Source of the DNA: Caenorhabditis elegans
Lineage: Eukaryota; Nematoda; Chromadorea; Rhabditida; Rhabditidae
NCBI RefSeq assembly: GCF_000002985.6
Contig: NC_003282.8
Coordinates: forward strand, 4,464,001-4,528,000
Reading direction: 5' to 3'
DNA: 64,000 bases
The notes under the pieces are model-generated. The model saw only the letters and a list, made by a program, of their open reading frames with translations. It was not told where the DNA came from and searched no databases. Both the position numbers and the translations under genes were made by a program. Each line of letters opens with the position of its first letter. Position 1 is the first letter of the stretch. Shown here one piece after another: positions 11,422-23,058 of the stretch.

Positions 11422-13798
11422 GTTAATAGACATTTTTTTGATAAAATCAACGAAAAAAGAACTACAACTCACTTTAAAAAAATTATCAACAAAAATTGGG
11501 ACTCGGATTCGGCACCCTACCGAAAAGAGCAATTATAATTCCCTATAGGCCCCACGAGCTATAAAAAATTGCTTATTACTCGGCAGTTTGCTACTCCTGG
11601 CGCGCGCACGTTTCGCACCGGGCGCGCCGACCCAGGAGTAGCGAACTGCCGAGTAACAACAACTTTTTGATATCAATTTTGATAAATTTGATGAACTGAA
11701 ACGACTGTCAAGTTTGCCAAATTTAAAATAGTTGTAATTCAATTTTAAAAAAATTTAAAAACTTAAACTTTATCTAAAATTATTCCTTGGTATGTAATAA
11801 ATTGGTACATAAAAACTAACGTGTGGAACACGTGGTTCTTCACCATTCGTACCGTAATATTTTGATGATCGTATTATCATAGGTTATCACCATCTTCTTT
11901 TAATCGCCTTTCCACTTGACTTTTGACCGAAATTTTATGCTGTTTGGCAAATGCAAATGAACTTAAACAAACTATTTGTTGAAAGTGTGAAAAACTGATA
12001 AGGAAATAGGAAATATGAATTTTCGAGGGAACAGTTGAATTGGGGGAATGAATTCAGGTTTTTATACTAATTCGCTATGATTTTTGAGATGTGGAAGCTA
12101 TTTTTAGGCAGATTTACAATTATCACTTTTTTTTTTGTGGGAAAAGAAGCAGGTTTTACAGGACAACAAGTGACTAATACGATGAGGTTTCCAGAAAATT
12201 CGTCCGTAAAATTTATTTCGTTTAATTGATGTTTTTTTTTTCTAATTTAATATTTTTGTTTTATGCATTCAAATTGTTAGCTAACAACTTTTTGTTAACT
12301 GTTACGCTTGAAAAACTAACGGCACCAAAGTGGAAATTTGAAAACAACAAACCTATTTTCGTTTGGCAGGTAATAAAAAGTTGCTAACTGACAAAATAAT
12401 TCAAATTTTGTAACATTTTGTTACAAACAGCTTTCTTATAGCTTTACCATAAAAATAGATACAGGAACGCAAAGTTGAGAATCTATAGAAAATATTTTAA
12501 GTGTTGTAGCTCGGCTAAATTGAGTACTGTAACGTTTTGATACCTATTTTGTCTATTGATATATGTTTATTGATAGAAGATACTTTGAAGCTTTGTAGCT
12601 TATCTTTGTGTGGTTACTATCAGAAAGTGGACAGCGTACAAAATATTTCAAACTTTTTAAAATAAAAAAAAATTAGCCTACAAAAATTAGCCTAAATTAT
12701 TAAAAAAAAAAAAATTAGCCTAAAATAAAAAAAAATTAGCCTACAAAGTTTTTTGTTTTCAGTACCTATTTTGTCTGTTGATATTCAGCAATTAAACAGA
12801 ATTTTTGAAAAAGATAAAAAACTGTGTCAAAAAGTTGTTAACTGACAAAGACTTAAAATATCAGTTAACAATTAAAGGTGGACTCCAAAATTTTTTAGAT
12901 TTTCCAAAATATTTAGTCACCATTTTTTCAGGCATTGCTCTCGACAATTTTGATAACTAAAAATTCCCAAAAATGTCTCGTAACTCACTTGCAACAAACA
13001 TTCTTGGTGTCTCCTCAACTGAAGTTTTTGAATCGTCGAAAAATGTGTGAAGAAGCATTCTGCAAAATAAGTAGTACTACTAAAATTACATTGCAAAAAG
13101 TAGAAGAAAGAATAGTCCAGTTCTCAAATTAAACTGCCACTCTCTTTTATATGGTCAAAAACGCAACGAGTACGATGGAACGTGACATGGTCAGTCTGGG
13201 AAAATGAATGAATGAACTGAGGACAAGAAATAGGTGGACTGGGTGAGAGAGAGAGAGAGATGTAGAGACGAATCGAAGAAAAAAGAAGAGAGAAGGCAAT
13301 CGTTCTTTGAAGGAAACAGACAAACTCACGCGGTCGTGCTTTTCCTGCAACACTTGATGAAGCAATGTGAATGCTCTTTGAGCATTTTTGATGGACCACG
13401 TGAGAGAAATGACAAGGAATGGCTCAGGACAATGAATCCCAGGGAGATATAACTAATTTTAGCTAGCGCTATAAAAAATTGCCAGTTAACAAAATGTTGA
13501 AAATTTTATTTGAAACATTTTGTTAGTTGAAAACTTGTTGCTAGGTTTTAGGAAAAATGCGCTTAGGCAAAAGGTAGGCGTAGGTCACCTTGAAGGCATC
13601 AGGTAGGCATTTTTGTGTCTTCTATGTATGTATATGCTAATAAAAGGTCAATGCTCAAAATTTTGTAAGCTGACAAATTCCAATTATAGTTAGAAGCGCT
13701 GCAAAATTTGATAGCTCGTAAAGGTCTGTTAAAACTAGAAAAGGGAAAATTCCATGAACACACTTGTTTTAAACCACTCTCCACATTCACTCGAAAGC
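11422..13798. other. Repeat-rich intergenic stretch
   Basis: Includes the G/C-rich hairpin at 11576-11656 and many diverged fragments of a family carrying AACTGACAAAATNTT and TTGTTAACTG (12290-12430, 12830-12870, 13470-13540). It also holds an ATTAGCCTA-A-run cluster (12670-12750) and a GA run at 13246-13260. A minus-strand TATA-like box (CCATATAAAA, 13145-13154) precedes a 33-codon frame (13058-12957) reported as a low-grade finding. Confidence 0.45.
11576..11656. repeat. G/C-rich 25-bp stem hairpin
   Basis: Left arm TTACTCGGCAGTTTGCTACT followed by CCTGG pairs with the right arm ending CCAGGAGTAGCGAACTGCCG AGTAA, with one mismatch. The loop carries GCGCGC-type sequence on both sides. It stands out against AT-rich surroundings. 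Probably a short fold-back element; an expressed hairpin RNA cannot be excluded. Confidence 0.7.
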
Positions 13799-14220
13799 TC
13801 AAAGAATCCTGAGCTCTGTGAGCCCGACCACGTGCTCCTGAGGAGCTCGGAAAAGTTTCGGCACACAAAGAGATGGAGGCTGTGCACACACGACAATGTC
13901 CAGAATCCAAACCGTTTTATTTGAAAAACCAGGAAGGAAAAACCATTGAAAATTTCAAAAATCGAGAGGGAAGTCAACTGTGAACAATACGTGGGAATAT
14001 CGTATAGAATCCGTTTTTTTTTCGAGTTTTTAAAAGTTCCTGATTTAAAAGTTCAATTCCATTTTGTTTTTTCAACTCTACATACACTTTGCTCAACCAC
14101 CTCCGAAATTGCTCCTATCACGTACTGATAACGCCTGTCGAGTTCATCATCAATCGGTTCAGATTTTGCTCGGCGAGCAAGTGTACCTGTGAACTGGAGT
14201 CTGTTCAGTTTATGTAACAT
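13799..14220 (-). CDS. Candidate two-exon small gene, function unknown
   Basis: The first exon (14220-14086) gives 45 residues of clearly protein-like sequence, starting MLHKLNRLQFTGTLARRAKS and containing ELDRRYQYVIGAISEVVEQS. It lies about 50 bp behind a TTTTTCAG that could accept a spliced leader and ends in a GTATGT donor. Two continuations keep frame. Exon 13879-13799 (after GTGCACAG) gives 26 residues including CVPKLFRAPQEHVVGLTELR and a stop, 71 residues in all. Exon 13977-13735 (after TTCACAG) gives 80 less protein-like residues. I prefer the former. No signal peptide, membrane segment or family recognised. Confidence 0.4.
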
Positions 14221-15668
14221 GAGGAGTATGAGGTTTTTTATAAACAATTTAAAGCTGAAAAACAAAGTGGAGAAAGTTTTGAAGGATTTCTACGAACATT
14301 TTTCATTGTCTGGATGAAATTGATGCAAAAATGCGTGGGGTTTTTGTCGAAAATTTCATTTTAAAAAAATTTAAAATTTAACCTAAACTTAACATTTCTT
14401 AACTTTTGCCAATTAATGTAAAACGATTTACCAAAAAACACAAATTAAGTTTTAAAAAAAAGAACCCAAGCTTCCTAGATTTTTCGATAATTTCTCTGTT
14501 TAAAATACTACAAACTATCGACGAATATACCCCAATTTTCTGATCTATGATCTACGAAAAATGTAATTCCTCTCATGATCACCATTGCCGACATACATCA
14601 AAAAATTGAAAAGAACGCTGTCAGGTCATCATGGAAGTTGCACGTTTTACCAATTTTCGGTCGTGCCTACCATTTTCTAGTTTGATGCGGATTTTTCTGT
14701 AAAAAAGTTGAACAAAAAACTTTTGTTATGATTTTTTTAGTTATCATTTTTAAACACAAAGAACTATCAGTTCTTACAGACCTTGACGCAACTGTTCTAT
14801 TGACTTTTCTACGAAAAAACGTGGGTAGGCACCAGAGAATGATCGAATTTTTTCAATAAATAAGGTTGGATTTTTTGTAAGTTGTGGTTTTCAACTGAAC
14901 CTTGTTAATTTTATCATGTCACAAAAAATGGGTTGACTGTCTTGTAAGATGCTCACTAACTGAATATTAGAATTATTTGTACTGTTCTGAGCCCACAAAT
15001 CACTCTGTTTTCCTTTGCACGACGAGAATTTTCAACAAAGTATTGTCCTCTATTTCATCAGCAAATTATAATATTCTGAACTCATTCTAAACTCTTAAAC
15101 AGACAAAATTTTCCAACTCATTCTTCTATGCACAGTTTTTCATTTTGGCAAATTTGGCGACATTGCCGAATTCGCTAAAATATACTATTTGTGTATAGAT
15201 GCAACCTATTGTCTAGTGTCTCATGGCTTCTATGTTGAATAGTTCAAACGCGAGTGTAGGTGTGCGTCGCCTATGGTTTTGGAGGCAATTAGGCTGGCGT
15301 TCAGGAACCTATAGAGAAGCCTTAGTTTAGCTAACTCTCTGTAATCATAAAAAGCAATGCATAATTGTAGGCAGGCGTGTGCCGCAATTGGAAACTTTTG
15401 GCAATTGGCAAATACTGTTTTTTTTTTCTGTAGAAACTTTCAAAATAAACATTGACATAATGATACAGTATTTATTAGATAATTGCTCCAGAAGAAAACC
15501 TAGTAATTCGAGGTTCAAGATACTTTTGCGCTGGAAAATTCAACTTCAGAGAGATAAAAATAAATAAGATTGCACTTTTTTTGGAGATCTATTCAGGTTT
15601 TCTCCAACCCGTTACAAAACTTATACAGGTAGTAATTGAAAATGTTTATATCAAGAAATATTCCCATA
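14221..15668. other. Intergenic stretch, nothing firm
   Basis: AT-rich, with short fragments of dispersed families (AGGCAGGCGTGTGC near 15370, GGTAGGCA near 14822). A 36-codon plus-strand frame at about 14577-14687 looks protein-like but has no splice or promoter context. Otherwise I see nothing supportable. Confidence 0.4.
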
Positions 15669-16043
15669 TTATGACAAAACAGCAAGTTCTCCTCCTCTTC
15701 CACAATCCCCAGAAGAAACCAAAACATCGCGAACTGACTGAGTTGGAGATACGATTCTTCGATTGTCAATCGGAACATTATATTCTCCAAATACATCCAT
15801 AAAAACCTCATCGGGAGCCAGAACTCCAAAAACTAAAAGTTCCCAAACCAAAATCGGGATGATCACCGAAAAAAGAGTACTGATCCAGTTGGAATCAAAG
15901 AATCTGAAAATTGGAAATGTTTTTTTGTGTCCTGAAAAGGTTGTGAAAACTTACAAATAAATGTATAAAACCACGAAAATATTGAACAAAATGTATCTAT
16001 TGGCCCATTGAATCGTTTGTTTTGAGTACCCATCGTTCGCCAT
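15669..16043 (-). CDS. Small membrane protein, probable downstream gene of an operon
   Basis: Exons 16043-15955 and 15903-15669 join through a 51-bp GTAAGT..TTTTCAG intron to 107 residues plus TAA. Residues about 15-30 (RYILFNIFVVLYIYL) and about 40-57 (TLFSVIIPILVWELLVFGVL) are hydrophobic, so two membrane segments are likely. The remainder is hydrophilic and contains EVFMDVFGEYNVPIDNRR. No family recognised. The ATG lies only 134 bp downstream of the stop of the gene at 16178-18604 on the same strand, with a poly(A) signal between, which is the spacing of C. elegans operons. The start has no textbook TTTCAG directly in front, so an SL2 site is not proven. Confidence 0.6.
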
Positions 16044-16129
16044 TTTTTTCGAAATAACGGAATTCCCCAATTATGAAAATAAGTCCTTTTTAAATTTTTT
16101 TAAAGTTCACGCATAAAACAAAAAAACAC

Positions 16130-16135
16130 TTTATT
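16130..16135 (-). terminator. Poly(A) signal AATAAA between two same-strand genes
   Basis: On the minus strand AATAAA lies 43 bases after the stop codon at 16178 and about 90 bases before the ATG at 16043. U-rich sequence follows (GTTTTTTTGTTTTATG). This order of signal, U-rich spacer and next start is typical of an operon junction. Confidence 0.6.
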
Positions 16136-16177
16136 AAAGAGAAAAAGGAGATCTAGAATACATTTTGAAAATTCCTC

Positions 16178-18604
16178 TCAACTCCTTTCAGCAGCCAATT
16201 TTGCAGCCAGTTTGCGAACCGAATCAACGAATTTCTGAATTTGTGGCTATATTTTATGGGATTAAAAACACCTTTAAAAATAGATGGCTGTGTATTTTTT
16301 ATTTCTCGGCCACGTGACAAAGAAATGAAATCACCAAAAATCCTTACCGTATAAATCTCCTCGTCGGCTCGCTGAAAACTCGGCATATGGTAAGTGTGCG
16401 GATCGGATTGCTGACGTGGCATCGTTGTCGGCGAGGTACTTGGCTCTTCGATAATTTGTTGCTGTGAAAGAGGCATCATGCCGAATTGCATTGGGTTGAA
16501 TATGGATTGAGGTGGAACTCGGATAGGCCGAGGGCCCGCTGCTCCAGCACTAAGAGTCTGTCTTCTAGAAGATGATGGTGTGGTGGAAGCGGAGTTTGCT
16601 GGAATTAATGTTGTCTTAGATGCACCATGTTTCAGGTTAGCCTACAAAGCCGTACGGGGTTCTGGCCTTCCTCATTGAATTTTTTGCGCTCCATTGACAA
16701 TCGCCCGCTGAACAACGCGTGGGAAAGTCGTGTACTCCACACGGACAAATACATTTAGTTTTATAACTGAAATCGAGCCGCGACGCGCCGTAAATCTACC
16801 CCAGATATGGCCGAGCTAAAATGACCTTGTTCCTCTTCCATTTCAATTTATGAGGGAAGCCAGAAATCCGCGAGGCTGGCGGCCGAAAAATTTGGTGGCC
16901 GAAAAATTTGGTGGCCGAGTTTTCTTTTGCGGTCACGTAGCAAATCAAACGCGCTCTTTTGAGAATTTTATTTCAAACTTATAGTTAATGAAATTGATTT
17001 TTTCAAATTAATCTTGAATGCTATTTTTGAAATTTGTGGTAGTTATATTTAAAATTTATACATTAAATTTCATTTTCCGCGAAAATTATGTAAATTTACA
17101 ACACTTTTTGCTCATTTTTTCCATTCAAAAAAATATACATAATTTTATTTTAAAAAAGGGCAAAAAGTGTTGCCGATTTACGTTAGTCTAATTTTTCTGT
17201 CCTACCCTCCATTTCGTAAATCGACACCATCATTTGGAAATATTTGGAAGAATTTGGAAATATTGTACTCCCCGAGGAGAAGTGTGCAGTCTGCAATAGT
17301 ATCCTCGGGGAGTACACAAGCTGCGTAAATCGACACAAGTTGTTCAAGCTATTCTTAAATTTTCAAGTTTAGACAAATGATGATTCCAGTGAAAATTATC
17401 AATAACAAAACTGCGAAGCATCGTTAAAAAAAATAAAAAAAACAATTCTATACTCACCCTCGTCTTTATTATCTTTTCTTATCATCGGCATCGGGTACTC
17501 CATCTGCTGGTGATGATGCTGCATTTGTTGAATCATCTGACAATATTGCATAAGTGGGAAGCCGACGTTTGGCTGCAACCCACGGGCATTTGGCACTGTA
17601 ATTTCAGATTTCCAATTTTGAAAAAAATAACTCCAAAACTAACTGCCAGCCATGACCGCCGGATTCATCATTAACTGCTGATGGTTTCCTGCGTGGATAC
17701 TGTATTTTTCATCGGGCTCCTCGGTCTGAAAATTCTGAAATGTTCTCCAGTTTTCTAGGCCAAGCATGACGCCACTCCTTTAAAAACTTGGCCTAGAAAA
17801 TAAGAAGTTCGTAGTTCTCCAGTTGGCTTTTTCTAGGCCACGGGAATCAGTTTTATTCATTTCGCAAGTGCATGGGAACCCACGTTTTCGACAAAGGTTT
17901 GTACAATGGAGCACGCTTGCATTTTCAAATAATTTTCATGTTTGAAATTTATAATTAAATTTTTGTTGTTAGAATTTTCTGTTTTCCGTATATTTTGAAA
18001 TATTTTAAAATTTTAAAAATTAAAAAAAAAAATTAAAAAATAAACTTGCTATAGCAAGCGTAGAAAAGCAACAAAACCTTGGCCACTAATTTAAAAAACT
18101 TGACCGAGTTTTCTATGTTTGTAGGCCACGTAATTTTCGTGTACTTCTCGTAGACAACTGTGCATTTTTTAAATGAGAATGCTTGATTGGGCCATTTTCG
18201 CTATTTCTTTTTGTGTTTTACAATAGCTAATATATTCTTTAACTTTTAATTTTTTTAAAGAAAAACCTGTATTTGTCGTGGAATTCTAGTAAAATCAGAA
18301 ATTGATGTTTTTCATTAAAATTCATAGTATTTTACCGAAGTGAATAAAAATATATTTGAAATGTTAAACACAAAAAGAAATAGCAAGAATTTTTCCAAAA
18401 ACTGTGAAATCATGCGAAAAAGTTGTCCACGAGTAGTACACGACGGGCCGCAGGTTTGCAAAACGACGCTCCGCCTTTTTTCTGTGGGCACTACTTTTCC
18501 TGTTTCAATAGAATTTTCGGGCTTTACGCGCCAATTTTCTATTATTTAATACTCACCACATCAGACTCCGATCTTGGTCTTTTCAATGAGACAGTCTCGG
18601 ACAT
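16178..18604 (-). CDS. Gln/Met/Ser-rich nuclear-type protein, five exons
   Basis: Exons 18604-18557, 17725-17644, 17595-17458, 16598-16348 and 16234-16178 join through GT..AG introns into 191 residues plus TGA, with phases agreeing at each junction. The N terminus (MSETVSLKRPRSESD) has a KRPR basic motif that could be a nuclear localisation signal. The middle is rich in Gln, Met and His (MQHHHQQMEYPMPMIRK) and Ser/Thr/Pro. The C-terminal exon adds a short amphipathic helix (KFVDSVRKLAAKLAAERS). Composition suggests a transcription-associated or RNA-associated protein, which is inference. No domain recognised. Introns 1 and 4 contain repeats. A small membrane-protein gene follows 134 bp downstream. 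Confidence 0.7.
17264..17316. repeat. Short perfect inverted repeat in an intron
   Basis: TGTACTCCCCGAGGA and TCCTCGGGGAGTACA are exact 15-bp complements around a 23-bp loop. They are flanked on each side by GTAAATCGACAC-type sequence. It lies in intron 3 of the 16178-18604 gene, between exons 17458 and 16598. Probably a small fold-back element. Confidence 0.75.
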
Positions 18605-19499
18605 TTTGAAGTTTAAATTAGGATTAAAATTAAAATCGATATCGATATCAAAATCAAAAGTATCGATTGGAAGAATCTATTATAATAAATAAGAAGTAAA
18701 AGTTAGTCAGGCGAGTGAGCTCATTTCGATAAGGCGAAGGTTGGTGTAGATGCACACAAAACTGATAAACCCCCGACGATAGCAATGTTGTCGTTGATAA
18801 GAAGTGTTTCGAAAAAAAAAGAAGGGAAGAATAGGATGCAAGGCTCTTTATATATAAGTATGTTCCTTTTTAATAGAGATATAGCAAATTGGTGTGGAGC
18901 AAAAAGGGAGCAAAAGTGAAGTGGGGTGGTGAGGGGCTGAAGGGGGTCCGTCCACCCGTCCCGAAGAATTATATATGAATGAAATGAATTTGTGATGAGC
19001 CAACGTTCATTTTTCATTTCGTTATTTATTCATTTTTAGGGTGACCCATTTTTTATTCAACACTTGCTGCGCTGTTGTGTACAGCTCTGAATTGATGAAG
19101 AAGAAGAAGAAGAGAAGTGTATGTAGAATTCAAATGGGATATCGAAGAACAAGTGTTAAAAATAGAAAATATATGAGATTAGTGAAATGTATTGGTTACA
19201 GGAGTGGGCGGCAATTGCAGTTCAGCAAATCAAAAATTGCCGGTTTGAATTTGCCGGAAATGTTTATATCTGGCAATTTGACGATTTGCAGGAATTTTTG
19301 ATTTTCGGCAAAATTACAGATTTGCTGTTTGCCGAACATCAATTTGCCGGAAGTTTTAGAGGGTTTTTTTAAAGACAAAAACACTTAAAACTATTTCTTT
19401 TTGAAATTATTTTCCCGTTTTTCCTAGATATTTTCATACAATTTGCTTACTTTTCAACATAGATGTAAGTTTGTAGGATGCGTACAATTTTGCCGATTA

Positions 19500-19720
19500 A
19501 AATTGAAATCTGAAATTGTAGTTCTAGGTCGGAAATTTAACCCATCTAATTGAATAAAAATTTCCTATCAATTCTGATCAAGTTTGTACCAAACACCATT
19601 TTTTGGCAAAACCAAAAACCAAAAATATTGTTTTCTGGCACAAATTTGATCAGAATCGATAGGAAATTTTTATTCAATTGAATGGGTAAAATTTCCAACC
19701 TAGAACTATAATTTGACCCA
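19500..19720. repeat. Inverted repeat (GTTCTAGG ... CCTAGAAC ends)
   Basis: The left half carries TTGAATAAAAATTTCCTATC and the right half its complement GATAGGAAATTTTTATTCAA. TTCTAGGTCGG and CCAACCTAGAA are the outer ends. Further single copies follow at about 19855-19920. Non-coding; a probable MITE. Confidence 0.65.
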
Positions 19721-21019
19721 GATTATAGGAGCTTTAGATATGAAATGTGAGCTTATTTAGAGGGGTCTATTATTAATTTTATCTATTATTAATTTTTGGA
19801 AGGGCAATATCTGTACTAAAATCCTATAAAATAAAATATGAGGTCCGAAATTAATGTAGTTCGATAGGAAATTTTTTTCTGAGCAGATGGGTAAAATTTT
19901 ACAGATAGATATAAAATGTGAACTTATTTAGAGGAGTTTTAATCTATTTTTAATTTTTTGAAGGGAAATATCTGAACTAAAATCCCCAAAAAAAAACAAT
20001 ATCCGACCAAGAACTACAATTTAACCCAAGTTATAGAGGTTAGAGAGTTTTTGTGTAAATATGATATTTAATGGGTAAGTATAGGCCAAAAATTTAGAAA
20101 ATAAAAATGTTGTCTGGCGGTTGGAGAACAACGTTATCATATCCATAAGACAGTAATTTCTATGAAGATAACTTTATTGATAAATATATTTTGTTGAAGC
20201 GATTTTTTGTTACAGGCAATTTCAGATTCAAGGGCATAAATCGACCAGCCAGATGTCTGCCGCTGTATCGTTTTTTCGAAAATAATGTTTAGTTTTTGAG
20301 CTATGGCTATTTAAACACAGCCCAAAATTCACCAAACTCAATATAACCGGAACAATAAAAATTTTTACGGAAACCCCGTCACAATTGTAGCTTTTTCCAA
20401 AAAAAACTTTCAGATTTTATTCGAAACAATTAATAGAAAGATGTAAGTACGCGTTGTCAAAAGTCCATGTAAAAATTATTAATCTACATTTTTGAAAAAA
20501 TCATGACTTAGTCAGTCAACTTAGTTAGTTTCTTTAAAACCATTTCAGATAATTTCAAAAACTTTCTTTGATTTTAAAAATTTTTATAGTATACTTACCT
20601 CATTTTCAAACTGTTTTCATTCAACCCCTGAAAATTCCGTCTTCATGTTGGGCACACATGTTGCTATCTTCATATGTCCTTCATATGTCCTTCCTATCAG
20701 TTTATTAATCAACCGGATTGCTTTTGACGTCGCTCAAAGTGAGAAAAAGTTGAAAAATTAAATCATGTGAATTAAATTCAACCTGCTGACTGAGGGAAAT
20801 GATGATATCATTCTTTGAACAATTAAATTTTGACTTTTTGACTTCAAAATGTTATTTCGGGTTGTTTGCATTTCCGACCATCGTGCTGCGATAGGAAATT
20901 TCAAAAATTCTAAATTTGGCCAAGATTAGATCCGCCAACTATCCAAGCAATCAGCGACGTTCCTCTCCTCCTAAGTGGGCGGGGTTATCACTGATTAGTC
21001 TTGGCCAGGTTTGAAATAT

Positions 21020-21550
21020 CGCTTTCGAGTAAAGAGAGATTTATAATGCAATTTTGGATTATTTCTAAACTTTGGCCAATTTCATGATTTTCACGACAAA
21101 CTCCTTATTCCTGTTCCTTATCCTTTAAAGGTGATGTATTCAAAATGTTTTTGTTGCTTTATTAGCCTCAAAATTGTCTGAAAACACCGCATTTTAAAAT
21201 GAGACATCTTGAAAACTTCTCAAAAAATGACCTCAAATTAGTTCAAATTTTACCAACTTGTCAAGTGGCTGGAAACTAAATTTTTTTGAAATCACCGTCT
21301 AATTTTAGGCGTACATAAACGATATAGGTATTTTAGGTCAATGGAAAGCAAGATTTGGTACAAAATTTTACCAGTTTCAGTCGCTTCAGTGGTCAAATTC
21401 CAACATTTAACTAATTTTAGATCATTTTTCGAACCGCCATCACTTTTTTGGAGAAGCTTTAAAAAAAATTTTATTATGAAATTCGCTATTTTCAAACAAT
21501 TTCGAGTCTAACAAAGTAATAAAAAAAATCGACTACACGACCTTTAAAGG
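21020..21550. repeat. Fold-back repeat, family shared with gbb-2 intron sequence
   Basis: CCTTTAAAGGTG near 21125 and the reverse form near 21540 bound an inverted repeat whose arms carry GCCTCAAAATTGTCTGAAAA and its complement. The same family recurs at about 22228-22335 and, in reverse order, at 32850-33060 (including the block AACTCCTTATTCC or its complement). Several dispersed copies suggest an inactive DNA transposon. Confidence 0.6.
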
Positions 21551-21933
21551 GTTTTTTCTTCAGATTTCGATCCTCGGAAACTATACAACTTATCTCGGTA
21601 TCCCTAGTTTTTCCAGCCTCACAGACAAACGTCCTCTTAGCCGGAGACCCTGTTTATCAACAAAACCACTCGGATCTGTTTGTTTTCTCTCAAAATTAAA
21701 TTCCCGTAAATATACACAGATGTTTTCTGTTTTTGTTTTTTTTTCAGAAAAAATTTATATAGCTGATTTAGTTTTCTGAAAATAACAAGGATGATAACAA
21801 TAATAATAATCAAGACATAACTTCCGCAACCTCCCACTGGAATGTCTAATGATAAGTATATTTGTTCCGGTGTCTGAACCCCCCATTCACACCCACATTC
21901 TAATGAGTAACTGGTTAAGCTTTTCCTCTAACC

Positions 21934-21940
21934 TATATAA
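21934..21940 (+). promoter_or_regulatory. TATA box, probable promoter of the thioredoxin-like gene
   Basis: TATATAA in CCTATATAAGCC lies 1.1 kb before the start codon at 23059. About 90 bp downstream the sequence GATAAG followed by GTACCTTT could end a non-coding first exon. The coding exon opens with TTTTCAGATCGAAATG, an acceptor with seven leader bases, which fits either a 5' UTR intron or a spliced leader. GATA-type sites (TGATAA at about 21849 and 22867, TTATCA at about 22927) lie in the same region and would suit intestinal expression. That last point is inference. Confidence 0.4.
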
Positions 21941-23058
21941 GCCTGAAAACCGTTTGCAGAGTACAGTCATCGACTGAAGATTCACCACTTTTTTTTGCCA
22001 TTTTTAGCAACACTTTAAGACCCTAGTGTAGTTGATAAGGTACCTTTTTTTCCGGCAGATTATTTTGTCAAGTTTTCTATTAGAGTAGGATTAGGGAGAG
22101 TTAGGTGTCACGGAACTGTGTATACCGGTTCAAAAGATCTATTTCAAAGTAGAGGAGCGAAGTTTAAAATTGATCTTTGGGTACGGTAGAGTTCAAATAG
22201 GTAGATTTTTAAGTACAACTGCTGAAAGGTGGTGTAGTCGATTTTTTTACTGCTTTATTAGACTCAAAATTGTCTGAAAACGCCAAATTTCATAATGAAA
22301 CTTGCAATAAAAATTCGACTACACAACATATACGTTTTGAAATCTAAAAATAGATTTTTTTTGCGGATTGATCAAGTTTAAACTTTTTTGAGCACCTGTA
22401 ACTGCCAAAAAACTAGAAAACAGCTAACACTTTAAATTGAAATAAAAAACTTATTTGGTTTTAATATTTCGATTGTTTTAATTTTGTGAATTTCCCAAAT
22501 ATACTTATATTTTGGTAAACTACCAAAATTTACTAAATCTCATTTTTTCGAGTCTTTGGAATTTTAGTTTTTTGAAACAAAAATTAAATTTCACATATAT
22601 ATTTTTATCAAATTAACAAGACTGAAAGTTCAATTTCATTTGAACTTTTCCAAACTTTAGTCGTTTCTGAACGTGTCTGAAAAATGGCATGTCATTTAAA
22701 ATCAGTAAAAAGTAATGAAATGAACCGTTCCGGTTGACATTTTCCACATTAAGATAGTAGTCAAATTAACAGTAATCTTCCTAATTATTGTATAGTTACT
22801 TCTTTTTCAAATTTCCCAGAAACAAACAACTCCAACTGTATTCATAAGTCTTTGTTCCCAAAATCTGATAAGAAGATACTACTCGTAAACTTGTCCCTCT
22901 CAGCTATACTATTCAATTGTGAGCTGTTATCAGTGTCGGAAACACTGGCTCGTACAAAAGCGGGCGCGGTCTGACGAAAGCGCCCAGTTTGCTTTGATCA
23001 TTAGTCGATGTGCACTGCCTCAACTCCACACCCTAAAATTTCAAATTTTCAGATCGAA

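Larger units (their letters stand above)
18605..21933. other. Repeat-rich intergenic stretch
   Basis: No coding exon supported. Directly upstream of the 18604 start the minus strand has a tract of ATCGATATCGATAT. 19200-19365 is a diverged copy of the GCCGGTTTGCCG family that forms the large array near 43 kb. 19500-19720 and 21020-21550 are inverted repeats listed separately, and more fragments of the first family lie at 19850-20010. Confidence 0.5.

Noticed and set aside
18498-18505. CTGTTTCA, the core of the upstream motif of C. elegans piRNA (21U-RNA) genes; also at about 47929
   Set aside because: Two hits by eye in 64 kb is what chance gives for an 8-mer. I saw no clear cluster, so no piRNA genes are claimed.
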